DNA of 64,000 nucleotides from TA-20 sp035935115 (GTDB taxonomy: Archaea; Thermoproteota; Nitrososphaeria; Nitrososphaerales; Nitrosopumilaceae), in assembly GCA_035935115.1 (NCBI GenBank), contig DASYXK010000015.1:1-64000 (forward strand). The letters run 5' to 3'. Below the pieces are notes generated by a model, which saw nothing but the letters and a program-made list of their open reading frames with translations, searched no databases and was not told the DNA's origin. The position numbers and the translations under genes are program-made. Shown one piece after another: positions 41,707-48,980 of the stretch. The stretch's first letter is position 1; each line of letters begins with the position of its first letter.

Positions 41707-42306
41707 GTGATTGTTGCTTGCGATCCGCATGGAATCAAATTAGCTGCCATTACAGTAAAGAAAGGTGGTCTAGTTGTATTTCCTACAGATACCGTTTATG
41801 GCATAGGATGCGATCCGCGAAATCCAAAAGCTGTTGATGCAGTCTACAGAATAAAGAAAAGGGGCGAATCCAAAAATTTGCCTGTCCTTGGATATTCAAA
41901 AAAAGAGATATCGGAAATAGCCATATTTGATAAATTATCTAACAAAATTGCAGACAGATTCTGGCCAGGACCAGTAACCCTAGTTTTAAAATTAAAAGAT
42001 AATGAAATTAAGGAGTCTATGAAGTTAGATGACAAAATTGCGGTACGAGTTCCTAATCACCCATGTGTACTATCTCTTTTGAAGGAATGTAAAATCATAG
42101 TTGGGACTAGTGCAAATTATTCTGGAAATCCACCATTTTCTGATTCAAAGGAAGTATTGGCGAACTTTGCAGGATTCGATGTTTTCTTAGATGGTGGAAG
42201 AATACTAAATTCGAATGAATCCACAGTTGTAGAAATAGTTGAAGATGATTTGAAAGTATTAAGATCTGGAAAGATAACTAAAACGGAGATAACAGCATTA
42301 TTTTGA
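41707..42306 (+). CDS. L-threonylcarbamoyladenylate synthase (Sua5/YrdC/TsaC family)
   Basis: The 199-residue protein has ITVKKGGLVVFPTDTVYGIGCDP (the YrdC signature), KKRGESKNLPVL and VGTSANYSG near the middle. It makes threonylcarbamoyl-AMP, the donor for the t6A modification of tRNA position 37, used by KEOPS. The start is GTG 41707. It lacks the C-terminal Sua5 domain. It overlaps the THUMP gene (TTGA), and Cgi121 (a KEOPS subunit) is encoded convergently next door. Confidence 0.93.
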   Translation: MIVACDPHGIKLAAITVKKGGLVVFPTDTVYGIGCDPRNPKAVDAVYRIKKRGESKNLPVLGYSKKEISEIAIFDKLSNKIADRFWPGPVTLVLKLKDNEIKESMKLDDKIAVRVPNHPCVLSLLKECKIIVGTSANYSGNPPFSDSKEVLANFAGFDVFLDGGRILNSNESTVVEIVEDDLKVLRSGKITKTEITALF

Positions 42307-42824
42307 ATCTGATTGTAACATCTAGTCGCCATCTTGAAGACGAGGCCGCTCAAGAGATAACCACGATTCTAGAAAGTTTTGGTGATAATAACATCACTAT
42401 AAACATAACAAATCTTTCGGGGATTGTGACTTGTAATACTACACTTGAACCATTTTCAGTAATTAAAAAAATTCAAGAAAAAATACTGGAAGAACCGTGG
42501 AGTATGAGATATTGTCACAGAATTATACCTATCCAGGAAACAGTAATCACTGAAAAACAAAACATAGTGAATTCTGTACTCAACTTTGCAAAAATAATGA
42601 AAGTCGAAGACACCTATAGAATAACAGTTGAAAAGAGACATTCTACCATTTCAACAAAGGAAATAATTGATGCAATTGCAGATAAAATAGATAACAAAGT
42701 ATCCCTTGAAAAATTTGATTGGATAATACTAGTAGAGATTCTAGGAAACAAGACTGGCATTTCAATACTAAAAGAAAATGATATTTTGAGTACTCAAAAA
42801 TTAAAACGTAGTTTATCTGAATAG
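42303..42824 (+). CDS. THUMP-domain protein, Tan1-like tRNA acetylation factor
   Basis: The 173-residue protein starts NLIVTSSRHLEDEAAQEITTILESFGD. A THUMP core follows, with RYCHRIIPIQETVI, YRITVEKRHSTIS and WIILVEILGNKTGISIL. This pattern matches Tan1/THUMPD1, which helps Kre33/Nat10 (TmcA in archaea) make N4-acetylcytidine in tRNA-Ser and tRNA-Leu. It is translated from TTG 42303 inside the Sua5 stop, so the two tRNA-modification genes are coupled, and the 3' end overlaps the Ubl-Cgi121 gene tail-to-tail by 12 bases. Confidence 0.85.
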   Translation: MNLIVTSSRHLEDEAAQEITTILESFGDNNITINITNLSGIVTCNTTLEPFSVIKKIQEKILEEPWSMRYCHRIIPIQETVITEKQNIVNSVLNFAKIMKVEDTYRITVEKRHSTISTKEIIDAIADKIDNKVSLEKFDWIILVEILGNKTGISILKENDILSTQKLKRSLSE

Positions 42825-43592
42825 GACAGCTGATTTTTCTGCAAGTAAATCCTCAAGTGGAGTAAGAGATGTCACAGATTGTAACTGTTTTGCAGATATT
42901 CCGAATTCTTTTTTTAGAAAATTAGAGTTATTTTTTGGGAAAACAGCAGATGTTAGTAGATGTTCCAATGAGGAATATAGTTTATCAAGAGAGTGTTTTT
43001 TTCCAATTGCTATTAAAATAAAATTTTCACGTCTTTTTATGCCAACTTTTTGAATTGCTTCACTAATTTGTCTTGTACAAGCAAATCGCATTAAAATGTC
43101 TGTTTCAAGTTTGTTTGAAAGCATACTACCAGTTTTTTGAGCTACAAGGGAAATTGTGATTACTTTTTTTGCATGTTCCAAGTTCAGAACATAAATAGAA
43201 TGCATACCTTGAATTATCAAATCCATATGCTTTTGACGTAAATCTTCAAGAAATTTTATTGGATCATCAAAATTATTTTTTATTCCTATCAATTCCATCC
43301 TAGTTTTGAACATGTTAAACCATATTCTTTTCACATTCCCGCCATGAATTACAGGAATTATACTAACTACATCTCCATCTTTTAGAACAGTTGCCAAGCC
43401 TTCCAAGGTAGAAGAATCAATACCGTTGATTGCAATTAACATATTTTTTACATCTAATTGTGGCAAGTTTTTTGGAATCCTTTCCTGAAGGAGTTCTATT
43501 AATTTGTAGACAGATATTGAGTCATTATCAATTTCTAATTTATCTGTAGAAAAGGATTTTTTTGCTCCTCCTAGAAGTTTTATCGTTAGCAT
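42813..43592 (-). CDS. Fusion of a MoaD/SAMP-like ubiquitin fold and KEOPS subunit Cgi121
   Basis: The 259-residue protein has two parts. Residues 1-85 form a beta-grasp ubiquitin-like domain: LTIKLLGGAKK, a helix with YKLIELLQERIP, AINGID and DGDVVSIIPVIHGG. The Gly84-Gly85 pair is where MoaD, ThiS and SAMP proteins normally end. Residues about 90-240 resemble Cgi121, with DILMRFACTRQISEAIQKVG and a following ILIAIGK. Cgi121 is the KEOPS subunit that binds tRNA and Bud32. The fusion links ubiquitin-like chemistry with t6A formation. It converges on Sua5 and Tan1. The domain calls are firm; any processing at GG is inference. Confidence 0.82.
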   Translation of the reverse strand: MLTIKLLGGAKKSFSTDKLEIDNDSISVYKLIELLQERIPKNLPQLDVKNMLIAINGIDSSTLEGLATVLKDGDVVSIIPVIHGGNVKRIWFNMFKTRMELIGIKNNFDDPIKFLEDLRQKHMDLIIQGMHSIYVLNLEHAKKVITISLVAQKTGSMLSNKLETDILMRFACTRQISEAIQKVGIKRRENFILIAIGKKHSLDKLYSSLEHLLTSAVFPKNNSNFLKKEFGISAKQLQSVTSLTPLEDLLAEKSAVLFR

Positions 43593-43664
43593 TAGTCAAA
43601 TGTAGATTCTTAACCTATATTGAATTTCTGATTCAAATTAACAAGAGCAAATTCAGGTATAAAA

Positions 43665-43925
43665 TTAATTTAATATTTCTTCTTCCTGCAGTCCTTCTGG
43701 CTCTACAGATTCTGTTGCTTCTATTCTTTGAGCTTCTTTCTCATTTTGCTCTTCAATCTCACGCTTAATGTATGTTGTAATGTATCCTGCAATCTCATTT
43801 TTGAGACCTTTAGATCTAACAATAGCAATTTGATTGAGGGTTTTTTTATTTTGTGCAAAATCAGTTCCGAATTTATCTTTATAGATAGCTAGTACTTCTG
43901 TTGAAATTCGTTTGATTCTATTCAC
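43665..43925 (-). CDS. rps17e: 30S ribosomal protein S17e
   Basis: The 86-residue protein begins at GTG 43925 with NRIKRISTEVLAIYKDKFGTDFAQNKK-like residues and SKGLKNEIAGYITTYIKR, the eS17 core. An acidic Glu-rich tail of about 25 residues follows, longer than usual. A longer frame from 43967 is rejected, because TATA box TATAAAAAA at 43946-43954 is about 25 bases before GTG 43925, fitting a leaderless mRNA. Confidence 0.88.
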   Translation of the reverse strand: MNRIKRISTEVLAIYKDKFGTDFAQNKKTLNQIAIVRSKGLKNEIAGYITTYIKREIEEQNEKEAQRIEATESVEPEGLQEEEILN

Positions 43926-43944
43926 GTCTTCGATTGGCAATAGG

Positions 43945-43955
43945 GGTTTTTTATA
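43945..43955 (-). promoter_or_regulatory. rps17e: TATA box of rps17e
   Basis: TATAAAAAAC on the minus strand is about 25 bases before GTG 43925. This spacing matches archaeal TBP/TFB initiation, so translation starts at or within a base or two of the transcript start. Confidence 0.6.
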
Positions 43956-43956
43956 C

Positions 43957-44715
43957 CTATACACCAAGATAGTGCTTACAATTTTGTTCTAATTGATTGG
44001 AGATGTCATCATACGTTGTGTGCAAGACCTTTGCAGCACAAAATACAACACTTGGAAGAAAGGCTATCTGTCCTACTTTAAATCCAAAGCATCGTGAAAA
44101 TTTCACAGGGCCGTCTGTTTCTACAAGAATTCTTTCTGTACTAGTTTCCGAAAGTAAAACTTGTTTGTCTTTTGCATATAACATAGCAGGTCCATATGAA
44201 ACAAAATACTCACGTTCCATTACTGTTTTTAGTTGTTTTTTACTACCTGCAAACCAATGTAATAAGATGCCAGAAATAGAATAAGATGGCAATATGGACA
44301 ATATTTCCTCTAATGTTGCTCTAGAGTGAATGGATACTGGTTTTTTCAGTTTTTCAGATAATGATAGCATTTTGTGGAAAACCAGTTCTTGATTTTTGAA
44401 TCCAATTTCATCTGAAACATATGTTTTGTCAAGTCCAATCTCCCCAACTCCAGAAATATATTTTGAATTTTCTTCTATCAGATTAACAACAGGCTCTAAA
44501 TCATTTGAAGATGCCTTCTCAGGATGAATGCCAATAAATGGCAATATCAGATTGCTTTTCTTACCAAGCTCAAGTGTTTTTTTTGAACTTTGAAGATCTA
44601 CAGATACACAGCAAGCTCGTATTCTCAATTTATCCATACAATTAATAATAAATGGCAAATCTTTTGAAAATTCATCATCGGAAAGATGAATGTGAGTATC
44701 AGTAAGCCAACTCAT
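43957..44715 (-). CDS. TatD-family metal-dependent hydrolase
   Basis: The 252-residue TIM-barrel protein has LTDTHIHLSD (H8, H10), IGIHPEKAS, VGEIGLD, VSIHSR, LLHWFAGS and VETDGP, the TatD metal-binding set. TatD proteins are 3'-5' nucleases acting on DNA, or tRNA-related deacylases; the exact substrate cannot be read. A frame extends further upstream to 45033, but it lies opposite the histone gene and is not used. The start is ATG 44715. Confidence 0.9.
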   Translation of the reverse strand: MSWLTDTHIHLSDDEFSKDLPFIINCMDKLRIRACCVSVDLQSSKKTLELGKKSNLILPFIGIHPEKASSNDLEPVVNLIEENSKYISGVGEIGLDKTYVSDEIGFKNQELVFHKMLSLSEKLKKPVSIHSRATLEEILSILPSYSISGILLHWFAGSKKQLKTVMEREYFVSYGPAMLYAKDKQVLLSETSTERILVETDGPVKFSRCFGFKVGQIAFLPSVVFCAAKVLHTTYDDISNQLEQNCKHYLGV

Positions 44716-44860
44716 GCAAAACCTTTGTTTTTTGTCCTTAAAATAGTAACACATGAAATCTAGATAAAAACATGGCATCAAGTTAGTCTGTAGAAATCGA
44801 TTCCTACGTAGGTTTTTTTCCACTTGAAGTCTTTTATGAAAGTTAAGAAAAATCATCACC

Positions 44861-45082
44861 ATGACATCGTCTGAATTTGGTCTTTCTGCAATGTATCGCA
44901 TTTTAAAGAAATCAGGAGCAGAACGAGTTAGTGATGAATCAGCAGATGAATTAAGAAGGATTCTAGAAGAGATTGGAGTTGCTATAGCAAAAAGTGCCGT
45001 TGACATGTCAGTACATGCTGGAAGAAAGACCATAAAAGCTGAAGACGTCAGGCTTGCTGCAAAACAGTTTGCAAAATTCTGA
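44861..45082 (+). CDS. Archaeal histone
   Basis: The 73-residue protein has the three-helix histone fold: AMYRILKKSGAERVSDESADELRRILEEI, then a helix with AKSAVDMSVHAGRKTIKAEDVRLAAKQF. It lacks tails and should form dimers or hypernucleosomes that wrap DNA. It has its own promoter (CTTTTATGAA at about 44828-44838, about 25 bases before the ATG). It is adjacent to tRNA-Cys. Confidence 0.97.
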   Translation: MTSSEFGLSAMYRILKKSGAERVSDESADELRRILEEIGVAIAKSAVDMSVHAGRKTIKAEDVRLAAKQFAKF

Positions 45083-45123
45083 TCTAAAAGATTTAATTGT
45101 TCATTGAAAGATTTTTTGAGTAC

Positions 45124-45195
45124 GGTGAGGTGGCAGAGCGGCTATGCGTTCGCCTGCAAAGCGAATCTATAGGGGTTCGAATCCCTTCCTCACCT
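45124..45195 (+). tRNA. tRNA-Cys (anticodon GCA)
   Basis: The acceptor stem GGTGAGG pairs with CCTCACC, and the anticodon arm TTCGC-CTGCAAA-GCGAA reads GCA for Cys. The T-arm is AGGGG-TTCGAAT-CCCTT and the discriminator is U73, the identity base of tRNA-Cys. CCA is not encoded and there is no intron. Confidence 0.96.
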
Positions 45196-45252
45196 TTTAT
45201 TATATCATAATAACCAACTTCTCTAAATACACCAATTTCTAATCATGCTAGT

Positions 45253-47007
45253 TTGACGGAAAGATCTAACGGTCTATTAGAATTCATACCTGGGGCCCGT
45301 CCTGTTTTACAACAAATTACAAATGGACAACCTTTAGAAGGTTTTGCACAAAATATTCGAGACAGTATAAGAGAATATTCAGAGGATGCACAAAGTGAGG
45401 TGGAAAAAGGACACAACTTTCTTCATTGGGTACTCACTAGAGTTTTTGAAGCAACCGAAGATGACGCAACTGATGCCATAGTAGACGGTGCAAATGATCT
45501 AGGCATAGATGCATATCTTCCTGTTGACTTTTCTGATGATAAAATTTACCTCTTTCAATCCAAGTATGGCACTTCTCATTCCATGGAAGCTATTGCCAAA
45601 TTCAAAGAAGATGTTAGGAACTTACAATACAAAGACATTTCAAAAATGCGTCCAGAACTAGCCCGCTTGGTAACTCAGATACGAGAAAAAAATCTTAAAG
45701 TTGAATGCGTATATGTGACAGATCAAAAAGTAGAATATCAGAATCAAGAGTCACTTGAGATATTTGATATTGAAATAATAGTTCAACGGCTTTGGGATAG
45801 AATAAAAAAACCAGCTGCAGGTAAAAAAGCGTCTATAAAACTTGAAAGTAAATTGAGATATCAAAACACTCTACTTGGAATTTTAAAACTAAGAGAGTTA
45901 ACACATTTTGTTACAAAAAATCGTGATTATGTTTTTGAATCTAATATCAGACAATGGATGCAATTCAAAACAACGGTGAATAAAGGTTTGAGAGAGACTC
46001 TTCAAGAATCACCTAACAAATTTTTCTATTATAACAACGGAATCACCATTGTTGTAAGTGACTTTGAAGAATTGGAGGAAAATGCAATACTTTTACATGC
46101 GCCACAAATAGTAAATGGAGCTCAAACATCAAATTCAATTTTGGATCATGCAAAACGCACCCATAATCTAGAGGGTAGTATAACAGTAACAATTATCAAA
46201 GCTGCTGATGAACAAGATCAAAATAACATTACAAAATACAGAAATTCCCAAAATGCAGTGAGAGGAAAAGACTTGGTTTCCCTCATGGATTTCCACAAAT
46301 CAATTAAATCACAAATGGAAAATTTTGGATATTTCTATGAGATTCAAGCTGGCTCTTTTGATTCCAAGGCAAAATCACAGCAAAGCGAATTTGGAGGAGA
46401 TTCAACTTATAACAAGTATCTTCCTGAAAATCACAAAAAAGTAATTGTCGCAAAAGATGCCATACAGACATTTGTAGCTGGAATAGAACAGCGCCCTACA
46501 GAGTCATATAGTTCTCCTGCACAATTTTTGCCACGTGGTAGTAAATATGATGAAGTCTTCAATGAAAGACTCAAAGACGATTTAAGATTACTTTTGTACC
46601 CATACATTGTAAAAGAATATGCAAAGAGAATACTAAATTATGGAAAGAAAGGCGGTCATAAGACAAAGAGATATGCAACACTATTTTTTGTAGCAGTATA
46701 CTTTAAAATTCTACATGAAAAAATTCTGCTCACAAAAGGGGATTTCAAGGAAGACATAGCAAAACTTGAACCTATTTTCAAGAGTTTCAAACTAAATCAA
46801 CGAATTTTAAAACTCACAGATACCATTGCAACAAAATTTCTAGAGGATACTGTGGTAGATGACGAGATGACTGCTGCAAATACATATCATAATTTCTTTT
46901 CTCATCACGTATGGCAAGACTCCATGATACGGGTAATTGAGAAGAAGATAAAACAGGAAGAAGATGAGATAGGCAGTATAAAAAAGATAGTACAAGATCT
47001 TTTCTAA
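45253..47007 (+). CDS. AIPR-family abortive-infection protein
   Basis: The 584-residue protein starts at TTG 45253 and has a restriction-endonuclease-like motif (GID at about 84-86, then FQSKY with Q102-x-K104). A central AIPR signature follows: FFYYNNGITIVV, PQIVNGAQTSNSI and RNSQNAVRGKDLVSL. AIPR proteins confer abortive infection against phages in bacteria, and the nuclease motif would be the effector. It lies directly after tRNA-Cys, a common integration site. Codon use looks like the neighbours', so recent transfer is not evident. Confidence 0.85.
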   Translation: MTERSNGLLEFIPGARPVLQQITNGQPLEGFAQNIRDSIREYSEDAQSEVEKGHNFLHWVLTRVFEATEDDATDAIVDGANDLGIDAYLPVDFSDDKIYLFQSKYGTSHSMEAIAKFKEDVRNLQYKDISKMRPELARLVTQIREKNLKVECVYVTDQKVEYQNQESLEIFDIEIIVQRLWDRIKKPAAGKKASIKLESKLRYQNTLLGILKLRELTHFVTKNRDYVFESNIRQWMQFKTTVNKGLRETLQESPNKFFYYNNGITIVVSDFEELEENAILLHAPQIVNGAQTSNSILDHAKRTHNLEGSITVTIIKAADEQDQNNITKYRNSQNAVRGKDLVSLMDFHKSIKSQMENFGYFYEIQAGSFDSKAKSQQSEFGGDSTYNKYLPENHKKVIVAKDAIQTFVAGIEQRPTESYSSPAQFLPRGSKYDEVFNERLKDDLRLLLYPYIVKEYAKRILNYGKKGGHKTKRYATLFFVAVYFKILHEKILLTKGDFKEDIAKLEPIFKSFKLNQRILKLTDTIATKFLEDTVVDDEMTAANTYHNFFSHHVWQDSMIRVIEKKIKQEEDEIGSIKKIVQDLF

Positions 47008-47023
47008 GTTTTTTAAACAAATA

Positions 47024-47088
47024 GCGGCAGATGGGTGACCGATAAGGTCTCTTGCAGGAGGTCCGCATCTAGCCATCCAATCTACCGC
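47024..47088 (-). ncRNA. Candidate structured small RNA
   Basis: On the minus strand GCGGTAGAT pairs with ATCTGCCGC (9 bp including one G-U) across a 65-base span. The inside has a short hairpin (GACC-TTATC-GGTC) and further GG/CC-rich pairs, giving a GC-rich island in AT-rich DNA. The G-U pair reads as a C-A mismatch on the plus strand, so the minus strand is favoured. No tRNA, C/D or ACA box is convincing. It lies between the AIPR gene and a convergent-region microprotein. An RNA function is inferred only from structure and composition. Confidence 0.4.
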
Positions 47089-47156
47089 AGCTTTATTCTA
47101 TAAAATAGTAGTATTTAACATGATTTTTATAACGAAAATTAAGAAATGTTGTCACG

Positions 47157-47318
47157 TTGGAAGAAAATCAAAAGTGTTCCCTATGTAATGGACCGTTAGA
47201 TCATTTCTATCACCCAATGGAGAAATGGAATATCAAAGGATTGTTGTGCAGTAAATGTTATTCACAAAAAATCTTTGAATCATATCCAGGAACCCATGAA
47301 AGAGTAAACAAATCTTAA
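47157..47318 (+). CDS. 53-residue double-CxxC protein
   Basis: The frame starts at TTG 47157 with EENQKCSLCNGPLDHFYH and continues with KWNIKGLLCSKCYS. It has two CxxC pairs, a zinc ribbon. A TTTTTATAAC promoter element at 47123-47132 is about 25 bases upstream. The last 4 bases overlap the YkgJ-like gene tail-to-tail. The function is unknown; such proteins often bind RNA or partner proteins. Confidence 0.65.
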   Translation: MEENQKCSLCNGPLDHFYHPMEKWNIKGLLCSKCYSQKIFESYPGTHERVNKS

Positions 47319-47878
47319 ATTTCTAAAAACCAACCAGTCGCAATTTTATTTTTATTGTGTTCATCACCTATACCGGTAGCGTATCGCCATACAAAAGGAG
47401 CAGTTGTTTTCATTTTATTTTTAATACTAACAAGGGATTCTACTTCTTGATTTACATTTGTAGCAGTAGTGCCACACTTTTCACAAAATTTGCACTTTGA
47501 ATCTAAGACGATAGGCGATGATTCAATTACAGGATATGCTTTGCAAGCAAGTGGTCTGTTTTGATATATTTTACATTTATAGCCACCATGCGGAGACCTG
47601 TCGCTATTTTCAGTATCCAAAAAAGGACAAGTATTACCGTTAGAGTCTTTTCCCATTAGCTGATATGCAATAATTTTGGTTGGTCCATCAGATTTTTCAT
47701 GCGAAATACCAATACGGGGAAGAATTGAAATTCCTAAATTGTGGATTTTTGCATATGATTCTATTTTTTCCTTTTCTTCAGGCAAAATTAGAACGCCTAT
47801 TTTGCCAAATTTTATTGTAGGATAATATTCTCGTTCAATACAGCATTTTGAGCAATCTTTGATACATTCAAAATTCAC
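47315..47878 (-). CDS. YkgJ-family cysteine-cluster protein
   Basis: The 187-residue protein starts with NFECIKDCSKCCIE. It then has CPFLD, GYKCKIYQNRPLACKAYPV and a C-terminal CKFCEKCG. This arrangement of several Cys pairs (C5, C9, C12, C13, then C-x-I/Y, C-KAYP) is the YkgJ zinc/iron-cluster domain. The family is of unknown activity; metal-cluster binding is likely. It has no membrane segment. Confidence 0.85.
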   Translation of the reverse strand: MNFECIKDCSKCCIEREYYPTIKFGKIGVLILPEEKEKIESYAKIHNLGISILPRIGISHEKSDGPTKIIAYQLMGKDSNGNTCPFLDTENSDRSPHGGYKCKIYQNRPLACKAYPVIESSPIVLDSKCKFCEKCGTTATNVNQEVESLVSIKNKMKTTAPFVWRYATGIGDEHNKNKIATGWFLEI

Positions 47879-48011
47879 ATTATTATTGCGTTAAAAATGG
47901 ATAAAACTCTTGCATTCAGGTCTCTAGATTTATGGCATCTGGGGATTCTTCGTACAATAGTTGAAGATCAGCGTAATACCCTTATATCACCAAATCATAT
48001 GTTCACTAAAT

Positions 48012-48293
48012 ATGGTGACTTATAGAACTAGTATGCAGATAGTAAGTGATTTACTTACAGTTACTGAAGAGAGCGGAGTAAGTGGCATAAACGTAACCTC
48101 ACTTTTAACAAAAGCTAATCTTTCACATTCTAGACTAAGCAAATTTATCGATAATCTTACTGGCGCAGGTCTAATAAATAAAATTGAATTTGATGGCAAA
48201 AACGCCTTTATCATAACTCCAAAGGGCAAACAATACTTGGAATCATACAAGAATTTCCAAACACTTGCAGATACTTTTGGTTTAGATCTTTAA
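48012..48293 (+). CDS. Winged-helix regulator, paralogue of 41024-41314
   Basis: The 93-residue protein begins MVTYRTSMQIVSDLLTVTEE. Its winged helix has LLTKANLSHSRLSKFIDNLTGAGLI, a KGKQYLESY segment and the ending FQTLADTFGLDL. It parallels the winged-helix gene 41024-41314, showing a duplicated regulator family. The start at ATG 48012 is chosen because the paralogue starts at the same place; the upstream frame to 47961 adds 17 residues without support. Confidence 0.82.
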   Translation: MVTYRTSMQIVSDLLTVTEESGVSGINVTSLLTKANLSHSRLSKFIDNLTGAGLINKIEFDGKNAFIITPKGKQYLESYKNFQTLADTFGLDL

Positions 48294-48370
48294 GTCCAAA
48301 ACAAGCCATAACGAATATTTTAAAACTAATCAATTTTGATCTTAATATAACACGCAGATTTTAGAAATTT

Positions 48371-48547
48371 ATGAGTAAAACACTCGAAGCCATTGGTTTT
48401 GTATTGATAGGAGGAATGTTTTATGCCATGTTTAGTGGGGGATCTAGCGGTCCAATATGGTCTCTTTTTTGGCCTTGCGCTGTTGGTACTTTAGTAATAG
48501 TTATGTATAGAGCAAAAAAGAAAAGATCTAAGGAAAAAAATGTTTAA
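48371..48547 (+). CDS. 58-residue membrane protein
   Basis: The frame encodes a short protein with two hydrophobic stretches (about residues 7-20, IGFVLIGGMFYAMF, and 30-45, WSLFWPCAVGTLVIVMY) and a basic C-terminus (KKKRSKEKN). It is probably a small integral membrane protein. The family is unknown, and it is too short for most ORF finders. Confidence 0.5.
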   Translation: MSKTLEAIGFVLIGGMFYAMFSGGSSGPIWSLFWPCAVGTLVIVMYRAKKKRSKEKNV

Positions 48548-48677
48548 AAATTTTTGAATAAATCTTTTGATCGCTATTTTTTATTTATACAAATGAATTT
48601 TTCATTTAAATTAATCAAATAGAAGAAAACCGACAGATCTATAAAGGCGGATCTTGGTGTAAGGAAAGAGGAAAGAC

Positions 48678-48779
48678 GTGACAGAGATTTCAATGTGGTG
48701 GAAAGGATTGGGCAAAGAGCTCGAAATAGATATAGAAAATCTCGAGGAATCTGAAAAAAAGAGTCAGTCTCTAATTTAA
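48678..48779 (+). CDS. Possible 33-residue microprotein
   Basis: A GTG frame with AGAGGAAAG about 6 bases upstream (a usable Shine-Dalgarno) encodes MTEISMWWKGLGKELEIDI followed by an acidic/Lys-rich end. It is plausible but unconfirmed. The surrounding 48548-48853 gap holds nothing else I can support. Confidence 0.3.
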   Translation: MTEISMWWKGLGKELEIDIENLEESEKKSQSLI

Positions 48780-48853
48780 TTTTAATAATAAAACTTTCCA
48801 AATTAGACATTTATTGCAATAGAAAAATAATAAAAATTCAATTTTAGTGATAA

Positions 48854-48927
48854 AGCCTCGAGTGGGATTCGATCCCACGGCCTAACGCTTACGAGGCGTT
48901 CGCTCTACCAGGCTGAGCTATCGAGGC
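48854..48927 (-). tRNA. tRNA-Thr (anticodon CGT)
   Basis: On the minus strand the acceptor GCCTCGA pairs with TCGAGGC, and the anticodon arm AACGC-CTCGTAA-GCGTT reads CGT, decoding ACG. The T-arm is GTGGG-ATCGAAT-CCCAC, with A rather than U at position 54. The discriminator is U73 and CCA is not encoded. Confidence 0.95.
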
Positions 48928-48950
48928 AATGGTTCGCAATGTCATCAGAG

Positions 48951-48960
48951 TTTATAAAAA
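48951..48960 (+). promoter_or_regulatory. TATA box of the phosphohexomutase gene
   Basis: TTTATAAAAA lies about 25 bases before TTG 48981 and only 12 bases downstream of the frame's first ATG (48939). It therefore supports TTG 48981 as the start of a leaderless mRNA. Confidence 0.5.
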
Positions 48961-48980
48961 GCCTTTGTGCTTTGGATTCA

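Noticed and set aside
44716..45033. Upstream extension of the TatD-like frame
   Set aside because: It runs opposite the histone gene and adds residues outside the TatD fold. The family's start motif is at 44715.
46814..47076. Two overlapping minus-strand ORFs near the AIPR end
   Set aside because: They cover the AIPR coding strand and the structured element, with no protein-like features.
45124..47318. Integration of the AIPR region flanked by a tRNA-Cys repeat
   Set aside because: I searched downstream for a copy of the tRNA-Cys 3' end and saw none, so an attL/attR pair is not supported.
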